From: Magnetococcales bacterium
GTDB lineage: Bacteria > Pseudomonadota > Magnetococcia > Magnetococcales > JADFZT01
NCBI GenBank assembly: GCA_015232395.1
Contig: JADFZT010000035.1
Span: forward strand, 1-47,870
DNA length: 47,870 nucleotides
Reading direction: 5' to 3'
The notes under the pieces are model-generated. The model was not told where the DNA came from and did not search any database. It saw nothing but the letters and a program-made list of their open reading frames with translations. Positions 1 to 8,997 of the stretch are shown here, one piece after another. A program made the position numbers and the translations under genes. Every line of letters starts with the position of its first letter. Position 1 is the first letter of the stretch.

Positions 1-77
1 CTCCCTGGATCCCCGCCTTCGCGGGGATGACGAGTCAGGGAAGAGTGTTCAATTTTGAGATAGAACTGCTATACCAA
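1..77. repeat. Left copy of 77-bp terminal inverted repeat
   Basis: Bases 1-77 are the exact reverse complement of 47794-47870; the match ends at base 78 (g versus a). The outer part holds a small palindrome (ATCCCCGC, 4-nt loop, GCGGGGAT) of the kind common in dispersed REP-like repeats of proteobacteria. The inner part is an AT-richer 40-bp tail ending in CTGCTATACCAA. Because the match is exact, reaches both window ends and has a length often used as an assembler k-mer, I read it as a multi-copy genomic repeat at which the contig was broken. A genuine transposon end is possible, but no transposase lies next to either copy. Confidence 0.9.
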
Positions 78-456
78 GTGCTGAATGGGGATGGATGCAT
101 ATTTGTGGAGAGTAAAAAACAACATTTGAATCAAGATGATATTGGAGATATTTAACGGATTATTTGCGAAGAGGGTGCAGTGATTCTATGATTCGAGCCT
201 ATATCAAGGCGTTTTGCATGGGAAGTTTGGATTCCGGGGAGATGGCGTAGGAAAAAAAAAGATCCTTGGGGTTCTTTCGGGCAGCGGGAAGTTTTGTAAG
301 GAATTATCTGTATAATTTTCTGATAAATCAATAGGTTTGCCGCATCATCCGTGCTTAGGGAAGTTTGTAAGGGGGGACGGGGAAACGCCCTCCTGAAACC
401 GTAGCCCTCTGTTTGATTTTGGCACTGGATGCGGCCATTTAAGGAAAGAGCCAGGA
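78..456. other. Non-coding leader region before the first kinase gene
   Basis: No credible coding sequence is seen in this stretch; the base composition is more AT-rich than in the neighbouring genes. A TATAAT hexamer at 311-316 is a possible -10 element for the gene starting at 457, but I cannot point to a convincing -35 box at the right spacing, so the promoter is only a suggestion. A purine-rich AAGGAAAG at about 440-447 is the ribosome binding site of the kinase gene. Confidence 0.5.
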
Positions 457-2784
457 ATGGGCGACTCCCCTTCCAAAACCAAACGAACCCCAGCCCTCTT
501 GGCTTCGGGTGGATGGTGGTCCCTGACCCGGCACTATTTGGCCCGGGTGGCGGGGTATAAACAAAACCATCCCACAGCCTATCGGCTGCTTTTTTATATT
601 CTGGTGATCAGTTCCCTGTTTACGCTGATGGGAACCGCCCTGCAGATCGGTTTTGACTATCGAAAGGATGTCTCTCTCATTAAAGAGAGAATGGACCAGA
701 TTCAGGCCAGCCATCTCCACGGTATCATCAACAGCCTGTGGGATATGAATGACAATCAAACCCGCACCCTGCTCAAGGGGATTTTGGAGCTGCCCGATGT
801 CTCCTATCTGGAGATTATTGAGGAGGATGGTACCCCCCTTTTCGTCATGGGCCTGCCCGTGTCGGGCCCCAGCATCACCAGCCATATTCCTCTGACCCAT
901 CTGCGTGTGAACGGTGTGCGGACCCCCCTGGGGGAACTTCGGGTGGTGGCTACTTTGGCCGGGGTTTACCAGCGGCTTCAAGAGCGGGTGTTGGTGATTT
1001 TGGGAGCCCAGGCGGTGAAGACCTTTATGGTTTCCGCTTTTATTCTCGCCATCTTTCACTATCTGGTTACCCGCCATCTCAATATCCTGGCCGCCTACGC
1101 CCGACGACTGAACCTGGACCGTTTGGACGAGCCTCTGATTTTGAAACGTTCTTCGGGAGAGTCTGCCAAGCCGGATGAACTGGAGCGGGTCGCCCAAGCC
1201 CTCAACGATATGCGCGTCGGCCTGCGGGAGGATATGGCGCTGCGGGAGGAAGCTGAAAGCGCCCTTCGCCAGAGTGAGGCCAAATATCGTCGCCTGATCG
1301 AAAACATGGGGGCCGGTTTTTTTCTCTATTCCCACGGTATCGACGGCATTTTTACCTATGTCTCTCCTTCCATCACACCGACCCTGGGGTATGGCCAGGA
1401 AGAATTTTTAAGTCATTTCGAAACCTATCTTACCGACAACCCCATCAACCAGGGGGTGGTGAGCCACACCCACCATTCCATCCGTGGTCGCAAGCAGAGA
1501 CCGTATGAGGTTGAGATTTATCATAAAAATGGCAACGTTCATCTGCTGGAGGTGGCGGAGGTGCCGGTGTTTGATGGCCGTGGGGAGGTGATTGCCGTGG
1601 AAGGGGTGGCGCGGGATGTGACTGCGAGCCTCCAGGCGGAGCGGGAGCGTCAGGCCCGGGAAGAGGCTGAGGAGGCCAACCGGGCCAAATCCAATTTTCT
1701 TGCCACCATGAGCCACGAAATCCGCACGCCCATGAACGGGGTTCTCGGCATGGCCAAACTTTTGGAGCAGACAGAACTGACGGTGCCCCAAAAGGAGTAT
1801 GTGGAAATTATTACCAAGTCGGGCAAGGCGCTTTTGGATTTGCTCAACGACATTTTGGATATTTCCCGGATTGAGGCGGGCCGGTTGGAGTTGCGGGCCG
1901 TAGATTTTTCTCCCGGCAAGATCATCACAGATTTGGTAGAGCTGATGTCCGTTCCGGCCCGTGGCAAGGGGGTTGATTTTACTGTTTCCCTGGAGGAGGG
2001 GCTTCCGACACATCTGAGGGGGGATGCGGGGCGGCTGCGCCAGGTGTTGCTCAATCTACTGAGCAATGCGGTCAAATTTACCGACCAGGGAGAGATTGAA
2101 ATCGGGGTTCGACGCATCCACCGGGACCAGGGGCGGGTGTGTCTGGAATTTTTTGTGAAGGATACCGGAATTGGTATTCCAGAGAGTGAGCTTGGTCGCC
2201 TTTTTAATGCCTTTACCCAGGTGGATGGTTCCGTCAGCCGCTCCCATGGTGGAGTTGGATTGGGACTGGCCATCTGTGAGCGATTGGTACGGGCCATGGG
2301 AGGGGATATCCAGGTATCGAGCCGGGTTGGGGAGGGGAGCCTTTTCTGCTTTAGTCTTTATTTCCAAATGGTTGAGCCACACAAACCCATGATGGCACCC
2401 ATGCCGGAGGTTAAGGGCAAGCCGCTCTCCATCCTTTTGGTGGAGGATGAACCGGTAAGCCGGATGGTGGCTGAAAGTTTGCTTCTGGCAGAGGGGCATC
2501 GGGTGCAAACAGCTGAAAACGGCCAGGAGGCTCTGGACCAGATCGAGGAACACCGTTTCGATATTATTTTGTTGGATATCCATATGCCGGGGATGGATGG
2601 CATGGAGGTGGCCCGGCAGATCCGTCTTCTGAACGATCCTCTGAAGGCGACCATCCCCATCATTGCTCTCACTGCTGACCTGGTTCGGGAAAATGTGAAG
2701 CGCTATCTGGCTGAGGGAATCGATTTTGTGGAGAGCAAGCCGTTGGACATGGAAAGATTGAACCGGGTGATCAGTGGTTTATAG
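457..2784 (+). CDS. Membrane-bound hybrid sensor histidine kinase (HAMP-PAS-HisKA-HATPase-REC)
   Basis: A 775-residue hybrid kinase that would sense a periplasmic or membrane signal and pass phosphate from its own His to its own receiver Asp. Visible in order: membrane segment at about 45-67, periplasmic domain to about 186, second membrane segment about 187-206, HAMP-like linker, a PAS domain about 275-395, the H-box SHEIRTPMNG with His420, an HATPase domain with GIGIPE and GVGLGLAI boxes, and a C-terminal receiver (about 657-775) with the phosphoacceptor in LLDIHMPGMDG at Asp707. All key catalytic residues are present. No output domain follows the receiver, so a separate phosphotransfer protein is expected, and none is in this window. 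Start chosen at ATG 457 after AAGGAAAG. It is followed at 2946 by a chemoreceptor in the same direction. The signal sensed is unknown. Confidence 0.93.
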   Translation: MGDSPSKTKRTPALLASGGWWSLTRHYLARVAGYKQNHPTAYRLLFYILVISSLFTLMGTALQIGFDYRKDVSLIKERMDQIQASHLHGIINSLWDMNDNQTRTLLKGILELPDVSYLEIIEEDGTPLFVMGLPVSGPSITSHIPLTHLRVNGVRTPLGELRVVATLAGVYQRLQERVLVILGAQAVKTFMVSAFILAIFHYLVTRHLNILAAYARRLNLDRLDEPLILKRSSGESAKPDELERVAQALNDMRVGLREDMALREEAESALRQSEAKYRRLIENMGAGFFLYSHGIDGIFTYVSPSITPTLGYGQEEFLSHFETYLTDNPINQGVVSHTHHSIRGRKQRPYEVEIYHKNGNVHLLEVAEVPVFDGRGEVIAVEGVARDVTASLQAERERQAREEAEEANRAKSNFLATMSHEIRTPMNGVLGMAKLLEQTELTVPQKEYVEIITKSGKALLDLLNDILDISRIEAGRLELRAVDFSPGKIITDLVELMSVPARGKGVDFTVSLEEGLPTHLRGDAGRLRQVLLNLLSNAVKFTDQGEIEIGVRRIHRDQGRVCLEFFVKDTGIGIPESELGRLFNAFTQVDGSVSRSHGGVGLGLAICERLVRAMGGDIQVSSRVGEGSLFCFSLYFQMVEPHKPMMAPMPEVKGKPLSILLVEDEPVSRMVAESLLLAEGHRVQTAENGQEALDQIEEHRFDIILLDIHMPGMDGMEVARQIRLLNDPLKATIPIIALTADLVRENVKRYLAEGIDFVESKPLDMERLNRVISGL

Positions 2785-2945
2785 GGAGATGTCGGGGAAG
2801 GTGATCCATTTTTCAGGCCGAATCAGATGTGGTGAAAAGATAAATCCTGTCCGAAGAGGGGTGATGGAGCTGTCAGGCTGGTCAGGCTTGGGGAAGGGGT
2901 GTGGGGTGGTGGGTATGGGATGTATTTCTCTGTGGAAAAAATAAA

Positions 2946-5555
2946 ATGAAGCTACTGGATCTGCTGGCTGACCTGAAAATCTGGATGAAAATTGCCCTTG
3001 CAGCGGGCTTGACGGGGCTTTTGTTCGTAGGGGTGGTGGTCCAATACCATCAGGCTCTGTTTCGCTCTATTGAGGATGGGGAACATCTGTTGCGGGTGCA
3101 TGAGGCGAAAAAGGCCCACTCCCTCAATATTCACCGTTACATGTTGGAAGCCCGACGGAGTGAAAAGGATTTTTTGGCCCGCAAACAGGAAAAATATGTG
3201 GCCCGTGTGGCTGGTGTGGTTGAGTCGGTTCGGCAGGAAGCGGGCAGGCTCCAGGCGATTGAATCCCTGGCTGGGGGAGCGCCGGCAGCCGAGGAGATTA
3301 TCCGTCTGATCGGGGCCTACCATGACGCTTTTCAGAAAATTGTCGCGGCCTGGCAGGAGAAGGGGTTGGACCACAACACGGGCCTCCAGGGACGTTTTCG
3401 CCAGGCCGCTCATGATATGGAAGGGATTTTAAAGGATTTCGATGTCTCCCAGCTGAAGATCGATTTGGGGGAGCTGCGCCGCAAGGAGAAGGATTATGTG
3501 GTGCGCAATCTGGATAAATATCTCCGGGGTTTTGAAAGCCGGATGGCTGCATTTGTGACCCATTTGCGGGGTTCCCGGCTTTCGGATGACTTCAAACGGG
3601 AAATCACCCAGGCGCTTTCAGATTATCAAAATGCCGTCACCGCCTTTGTTTTTGCCCGCCGGGGTGGGGCGGAACTCGATACGGCCAGTTCAACCTACCG
3701 CAACATGAGCAGCAAGGCCCATGTTCTGGAAAAGCTCCTCAATAGCCACTATATCCCCGGCATCTGGCTGGATCTGCTGATGGCCCGCCGTCACGAAAAG
3801 GATTATCTCCTGCGGGGATCAGCCAAATATGTGGAGAGGCTCCAGTTGGTGGTGGAGGGGATGAGAAAGCGTGTCGGTACCAGTGCCGTGGAACCTGTCA
3901 AGCAGAAGGCCATTGTGGAAAAGCTCAAAATTTATGAAGAGGCTTTTCTGGCTCTTGTCGCTCGCAACGATGAAATCATCTCCCTGACCGCCCACATGCG
4001 GGAAATGGTCCACAAGATCGAACCTTTGGTGGAGGCCAATGTGAAGGATTCAGTCATCCGGATGACTGAATCCGCCGAGGCCACCCGGGATTCCGCTGTG
4101 GGTAGTGCCTGGTTTGCTTTGGGAATCGCTTTTTTGGCGATCGCCTTGTGTGTGGGGCTGATCGTTGGTGTCACCCTGGTGATCACCCGCCCCATCGACA
4201 AACTGGTGCTCTTTGCCAATCGGCTCTCTGAGGGGGATTTGACCGCTTCCGGGGAGTTGGATCGACCGGATCGCCAGGATGAGGTGGGGACTTTGGGGCG
4301 GGCTTTGGAGGATATGGGCCGATCTCTGCGGACACTCCTCTCTACCATTGCCGGTAACGCCATGGAGCTGGATCTGGCCTCCATGGGGTTGGCTACGACC
4401 TCTACCCAGATGACCGGCAATGCCGATCATCTCAACCAGCAGGCGGTGACCACTGCGGCTTCGGGAGAGGAGATGAGCGCCAACATGAATGCCATCTCTG
4501 CGGCCATGGAAGAGTCCAACGCCAACATGCAAGCCATTGCTGCCGCCACCGAGCAGGCGAGTACCAACTTGAGCGGGGTGGCTGAAGGGGTGGATGAGAT
4601 CAGCGGTGTTTTCGGGATTGTGTCAGAAACCGCCGAGATGGGCAGTCGGGAGTTGCAGGGAGTCTATGTGGCCACCGGTCAGGCCAACGACAACATGAAA
4701 AACACCACCGGTGCCATCCGTGAGGTAACCGACTCTTTCGGGGCGGTGCGTCAACAGTGCGCCTCCGCTGAAAAGCACTCCCACGAGGCGGGAAAACATG
4801 TCCGTGAGACCTTTGGCGTTATGGAAGAGTTGAGTGGTTCCGCCGAGGCGATTGGGCAGGTGGTGGAGGTGATCAATGAAATTGCCGACCAGACCAACAT
4901 GCTGGCATTGAATGCCTCCATCGAAGCGGCTGGAGCGGGGGAGGCGGGCAAGGGATTTGCCGTGGTGGCCAACGAGGTCAAGACCTTGGCTCAAAAAACC
5001 AGTGAGGCCACCAAGATGATCGAGGAGCGGATCCAGGATATTCGGGATCGCTCCGCTGAAGCGACCCAGGGAGCCCGGGAGGTGATGGGCACCATCGAAG
5101 GGATCGGCAAGGCCAACTCGGAAATTTTGCAGGCAGTAGATCTTCAGACCGATGCCATCGATCAGGTTTCCGATGCCATGGGGGGGATGAGTCGAGAGAC
5201 TGAAGAGGTGAACGATAAAATGTTGCAGGCCACCACCGTTATGGAAAACATTTCCCAGCAGGTGGTGGATGCCTTCAAACAGGTTTTGGAGGTGAACAGC
5301 CAGGTGACCGAAGCCAATGAAGGATTGGGGGAGGTGGCCCGTAACGTGGTCGAAGCCACCGAAGGCAACAACGAAATCGCCCGCAACGTCACCGAAGCGG
5401 CTGGGGCTGCGGGGGAGGTAGCCCAGGCCATGACCCAGGTGAGTGGTAGTGCTGGGGAGATGGAGGGGTTGAGCCATTCAGTGGAGGAGAGTGCCCAGGG
5501 AATGGCCAAGACCGCAGCCGACCTTAAAGAGACCCTGACGCGATTTAAGGTGTGA
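2946..5555 (+). CDS. Methyl-accepting chemotaxis protein with helical (HBM-type) sensor domain
   Basis: An 869-residue transmembrane chemoreceptor. A first membrane helix (about 13-33) is followed by a long all-helical periplasmic region and a second membrane helix (about 384-415), then HAMP and a cytoplasmic signalling domain with the conserved hairpin tip ([20 protein letters not shown], then [12 protein letters not shown]). The periplasmic part contains three related motifs of the form RR-x-EKD-(Y/F)-x-x-R followed by KY (near residues 70, 180 and 282), which are characteristic of helical bimodular (HBM) sensors such as McpS; HBM receptors of known function bind organic acids. No C-terminal CheR-binding pentapeptide is visible. 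ATG 2946 gives a normal MCP N-terminus ([13 protein letters not shown]); a GTG at 2901 behind GGGGAAGGGG would add 15 residues and cannot be excluded. Ligand unknown. Confidence 0.93.
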   Translation: MKLLDLLADLKIWMKIALAAGLTGLLFVGVVVQYHQALFRSIEDGEHLLRVHEAKKAHSLNIHRYMLEARRSEKDFLARKQEKYVARVAGVVESVRQEAGRLQAIESLAGGAPAAEEIIRLIGAYHDAFQKIVAAWQEKGLDHNTGLQGRFRQAAHDMEGILKDFDVSQLKIDLGELRRKEKDYVVRNLDKYLRGFESRMAAFVTHLRGSRLSDDFKREITQALSDYQNAVTAFVFARRGGAELDTASSTYRNMSSKAHVLEKLLNSHYIPGIWLDLLMARRHEKDYLLRGSAKYVERLQLVVEGMRKRVGTSAVEPVKQKAIVEKLKIYEEAFLALVARNDEIISLTAHMREMVHKIEPLVEANVKDSVIRMTESAEATRDSAVGSAWFALGIAFLAIALCVGLIVGVTLVITRPIDKLVLFANRLSEGDLTASGELDRPDRQDEVGTLGRALEDMGRSLRTLLSTIAGNAMELDLASMGLATTSTQMTGNADHLNQQAVTTAASGEEMSANMNAISAAMEESNANMQAIAAATEQASTNLSGVAEGVDEISGVFGIVSETAEMGSRELQGVYVATGQANDNMKNTTGAIREVTDSFGAVRQQCASAEKHSHEAGKHVRETFGVMEELSGSAEAIGQVVEVINEIADQTNMLALNASIEAAGAGEAGKGFAVVANEVKTLAQKTSEATKMIEERIQDIRDRSAEATQGAREVMGTIEGIGKANSEILQAVDLQTDAIDQVSDAMGGMSRETEEVNDKMLQATTVMENISQQVVDAFKQVLEVNSQVTEANEGLGEVARNVVEATEGNNEIARNVTEAAGAAGEVAQAMTQVSGSAGEMEGLSHSVEESAQGMAKTAADLKETLTRFKV

Positions 5556-5635
5556 GTGTGGGCATCTGAAGGGGCGGTGGGCTTGTGGGGGGACTTTTCT
5601 GGCCTGGGACGAGAGGCTTGAGGGCGTTCCCTGGA

Positions 5636-7195
5636 TCAGGATTGGCCGCTTTCCAGATTTCGAAGTGCTTGAGCCGCCCGATTGACGGCACTGCTCCACA
5701 CCTGGGGGCTCTCCTGGCGGAACAGGCGCATGCCGGGATACCAGGGGCTTTTGGTTCGCCAGGGGCTGCCGGGGCGATCTTCCAGCCAGCGCCACTCTGA
5801 GGCGGTGTGGAGGAGGGTCCAGGTGGTGGCGCCGATAGCGCCAGCCAGATGGACCACGGCGGTATCGGTGGAGATCAAAAGATCCAGATTTTTTAGCAGT
5901 CCGGCGGTTTCGCTGAAATCAGTCAGCTCCCGGTCCAGGTCGTGGATGGCGTGGGGCTCTTGCAGATTTCGGAGCTGCTGGGCGGGCTCTCCCTTCTGGA
6001 TGGAAAAAAAAGTCACATTCGGCACCGCCAGAAGGGGTTTCAGATCCATCAGGGTGCAGGCCCGGTGGCGGTTGACCGAGGCTTGGGGATTGCCTGACCA
6101 GGAGAGACCCACCTTGAGGCCGGGAATAGCAGCCAGCTTGTTTCGCCATTTGGCGACCACTTCCGGGTTGGGGGTGAGATAGGGAATGGTGGCTGGGAGA
6201 TTTTCCAGGGTGGTACCGAGCACTTCCGGCAGGCTCATCAAGGGGATGTGCAGGTCGTAGTCGAAGGGCGGGGGGGCGGTATCCTCCGTGTCCCGGGGGG
6301 TCACCTTTTCAGCCAAGCCGGAATGTTCAAACAGGCTTAGAAGCTGGGGCTTGCATTCCAAAAATATCCGCCCACCCAAGGCTTCCACCAGGGGGAGAAA
6401 CCGGGCAAACATGAGCGCATCCCCAAACCCCTGTTCCGTGTAGACATAGAGCCGCTTGCCGTTGAGGGGGGTTCCATCCCATCGGGGGACTGGGCAGATG
6501 CGGGGTGCATGGCGTTCCAGATGAAAGCGCCACTCATATTCCCGCCATCCCGGGGCGAACTCTTCCTGAATCAGATGGGAGAAGGATTTGCCGGTATGGG
6601 CCGGGGCAAAGTTGGGGGCCAGGGTGATGGCGGAATCAAAAAATCGCACCGCCTCCCGATGCTGGCCATACTCCTGGGCGATGACCCCGAGATTATAGTA
6701 GGGGGTTGATTGTCTGGGATCGAGTTCCAGAGCGGTCTGATAGTGGGCCACCGCCCCTGGATGGTCATCCAGGGTGAAGCGAATATTGCCCAGATTGATC
6801 ACCGCTTGGGCAAAATCGGGTTTTTGGTGGAGGGCGGCTTTGAAGAGCTGCTCCGCCTTCTGATACCTCTGCCGGGCCATCTCGACATTTCCCAGGTGAA
6901 AGAGAAACTGCGGATTGCCGGGGTTGCCCGCTACGGCTTTTTCCATGAGTCGGGCGGCCAGTTCCAGTTTGTCCGATTTTTGCGCGATCAGGCCCAGAAC
7001 ATGATAGGCAGCCGGGGTGTCGGGGTGGTGTTTGAGTGCGAGGCTGGCACATTTTCCCGCTTGGGAAAGGCGGTTGTGGTTGTAGTGATCAATCGCCTCC
7101 GTTATCAACCAATTGGCTTGTGCTGAAGGCTTTTCCGGCGTGGTTTCCCCCTGGCTGTGGGGTTTTTGCGGGGTCGGTTTTTGAGGGTCATTCAT
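5636..7195 (-). CDS. TPR protein with C-terminal glycosyltransferase-9-like domain (copy 1)
   Basis: A 519-residue soluble protein: a polar N-terminal tail, several tetratricopeptide repeats (about residues 30-210; for example AAYHVLGLIAQKSDKLELAA and the TPYYNLGVIAQEYG repeat), then a Rossmann-type domain resembling heptosyltransferases (GT9; about 240-510) with EQGFGDALMFARFLP, KVGLSWSGNP and DLLISTDTAVVHLAGAIG. The last motif is the nucleotide-sugar-binding end of GT9-like folds. Proteins of this TPR-GT9 design are common in flagellated proteobacteria and often sit near flagellin or glycan genes. Its neighbour at 7351-8892 is a paralogue with the same architecture, and a Maf flagellin glycosyltransferase is transcribed divergently. 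Likely role: glycosylation of flagellin or another surface protein; the acceptor and sugar are unknown. The start at 7195 has only a weak ribosome binding site. Confidence 0.87.
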   Translation of the reverse strand: MNDPQKPTPQKPHSQGETTPEKPSAQANWLITEAIDHYNHNRLSQAGKCASLALKHHPDTPAAYHVLGLIAQKSDKLELAARLMEKAVAGNPGNPQFLFHLGNVEMARQRYQKAEQLFKAALHQKPDFAQAVINLGNIRFTLDDHPGAVAHYQTALELDPRQSTPYYNLGVIAQEYGQHREAVRFFDSAITLAPNFAPAHTGKSFSHLIQEEFAPGWREYEWRFHLERHAPRICPVPRWDGTPLNGKRLYVYTEQGFGDALMFARFLPLVEALGGRIFLECKPQLLSLFEHSGLAEKVTPRDTEDTAPPPFDYDLHIPLMSLPEVLGTTLENLPATIPYLTPNPEVVAKWRNKLAAIPGLKVGLSWSGNPQASVNRHRACTLMDLKPLLAVPNVTFFSIQKGEPAQQLRNLQEPHAIHDLDRELTDFSETAGLLKNLDLLISTDTAVVHLAGAIGATTWTLLHTASEWRWLEDRPGSPWRTKSPWYPGMRLFRQESPQVWSSAVNRAAQALRNLESGQS

Positions 7196-7350
7196 GGGCT
7201 GTCCACGGCTTGGGTGTGGGGGGTCAAATGAATTTCATCCAAAACCCGTGCCGAATGAGCCCAAAACCGATACGGACAATCAGCTCGTGGGCCTGTTCAG
7301 ATCCCTTCATCCTCCCGGTTCATGGAGCAGGTGGTTCATTTTTCAGTCCG

Positions 7351-8892
7351 TTACAACTCCCCTGAACGGTGTTGATTGACCAGCTCCTGGAGCGTCTGGG
7401 CCAGGTGTTGGGTTAAAGGTTGCCAATCCTGGGGGGAGCCGTTCCAAAAGAGGCGCATGGTGGGATACCAGGGGCTTTTTTCCCCTTTGGGATACCAGCG
7501 CCAGTCCGCAGCTTGAGGCAGCATGGTCCACACCCGGGCACCCAGACCCCCGGCCAGATGCGCTACCGAAGTGTCGATGGTGATCACCAGATCCAGATGG
7601 TGGATGACCCCCGCCGTTTCGGCAAAATCACTCAGCTCCTGATCGAGATTTGTGATCTCCATGCCTTGGGGCGGCTGTTTCAGCTGTTGGGTGGCCTCTC
7701 CCTTTTGCAAACTGAAAAAACGCACCCCTTTGATCTGGCCCAACGGGGCGAGATCAGCCAGAGTACAGGAGCGCCGCCGCAGGGGGTCGTTTTTGTGCAG
7801 AGGCTTTCCTTCCCACACCAGACCCACCTTGAAAAAGTCCGGATCGCCAAGTCGTTCCTGCCATTTTTCCACCACTCTGCTGGGAGCGTGTAGATAGGGG
7901 ACGGTTTGGGGGATCGTCTCCAGGGTGGTGTCAAAAAGTTGGGGCAGGCTTAGGAGGGGGATGTGAAAATCGCACCCTTTGGCGGCCTCGCTGTCAGCGA
8001 TGCCAGCCATTTTTTCCAGCTGATCGATCCCGGCCATCTCCTGGTAGAGGGGGATCAGGGGGGCTGGGAGAGCCAGTATGATCTTTCCCATCCGGGATTT
8101 GACCAGGGGCAGATAGCGGATAAATTGCAGATTATCTCCATACCCCTGTTCCGCCAGGAGCAGGAGTTTTTTTTCGGGCTGCGGGGAGCCGTCCCAGAGG
8201 GGGGGGAGGGTTTTGGGGGAGGGGTGTTTATTCTGCAATTCCGGCAGCTGAAAACGCCATTTATAGGCCTGCCACCCTTCCCGGTAGCGGCCAGCCATCA
8301 GGAGGGTCATGGCCCGGTTGACGTGGGCGACGGCATTTTCCGGCTCAGCAGCGATTCCCTGGTCGAGGCAGGCGAGGGCCTGGTCGAGATCCATGCGTGC
8401 CTTGTGGCAGAGGCCCAGATTGATCCATGCCGCGCCAAAATTGGGCGCTTGGGAAATCGCTTGGGCAAAGTGGGTCATGGCCTCTTCCAGCTCTCCCTGG
8501 TCCATGGCCAGATCTCCCAGCTGAAAATAGGCCTGGGGGTGGCGAGGGTCGAGTTTGAGGGTCGCCAGGAAGCGCTCTTTGGCCGCTGGAATTCGTTTTT
8601 GGAGGAGCAAGGCCCGGCCCAGATGGTAGTGAAAACCGGCTGTTTGGGGTTCCCGGGAGATGGCGCGGCTGATCCAGTCGGTGGCGGCGGCCGGTTTGTC
8701 CACCTCCAGTAGCGCCAGCCCATAGCAAAACATCGCCTGGGGGGAGTTGGGATAGAGGGCCAGCACGTCCTGATAGATCTTGAGAGCTTGGTGGTTGCGG
8801 CCTTGTTTTTGCAGTTCTAGAGCCGCAGTAAATTTTTTTTGCAGCGGATTCGTATGGGTTCTTTGGGCTGGATCCGTAGCTGTAGCGGTCAT
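7351..8892 (-). CDS. TPR protein with C-terminal glycosyltransferase-9-like domain (copy 2)
   Basis: A 513-residue paralogue of the gene at 5636-7195. TPR repeats span about residues 20-215 (AAWINLGLCHKARMDLDQAL is a typical unit). The C-terminal domain repeats the copy-1 landmarks: AEQGYGDNLQFIRYLPLV, a DFHIPLLSLPQLFDTTLETI stretch, FKVGLVWEGKP, the FFSLQKGE motif and DLVITIDTSVAHLAGGLGAR. The two genes lie in tandem about 155 bp apart on the minus strand and probably arose by duplication; they may be co-transcribed from the divergent promoter region at 8893-8997. Function is inferred as in copy 1: a protein glycosyltransferase or a scaffold for one, probably for flagellar or surface glycosylation. 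No signal peptide is seen, so it should act in the cytoplasm. Confidence 0.87.
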   Translation of the reverse strand: MTATATDPAQRTHTNPLQKKFTAALELQKQGRNHQALKIYQDVLALYPNSPQAMFCYGLALLEVDKPAAATDWISRAISREPQTAGFHYHLGRALLLQKRIPAAKERFLATLKLDPRHPQAYFQLGDLAMDQGELEEAMTHFAQAISQAPNFGAAWINLGLCHKARMDLDQALACLDQGIAAEPENAVAHVNRAMTLLMAGRYREGWQAYKWRFQLPELQNKHPSPKTLPPLWDGSPQPEKKLLLLAEQGYGDNLQFIRYLPLVKSRMGKIILALPAPLIPLYQEMAGIDQLEKMAGIADSEAAKGCDFHIPLLSLPQLFDTTLETIPQTVPYLHAPSRVVEKWQERLGDPDFFKVGLVWEGKPLHKNDPLRRRSCTLADLAPLGQIKGVRFFSLQKGEATQQLKQPPQGMEITNLDQELSDFAETAGVIHHLDLVITIDTSVAHLAGGLGARVWTMLPQAADWRWYPKGEKSPWYPTMRLFWNGSPQDWQPLTQHLAQTLQELVNQHRSGEL

Positions 8893-8997
8893 GGTGGCCG
8901 AAGGTTGAGCTTTGCGTCAGGGTTATCTTCGATCTTCGAAAATAGGCGACAACCTTATGGAATTCAACCTGAATTCGAAAATGGGGATGTGTGGGTC

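Noticed and set aside
439-1335. Long open frames antisense to the kinase, receptor, glycosylation and regulator genes
   Set aside because: They are shadows of clear domain-bearing genes on the other strand, made possible by high GC content; their products are His/Pro/Gly-rich without domains and lack ribosome binding sites.
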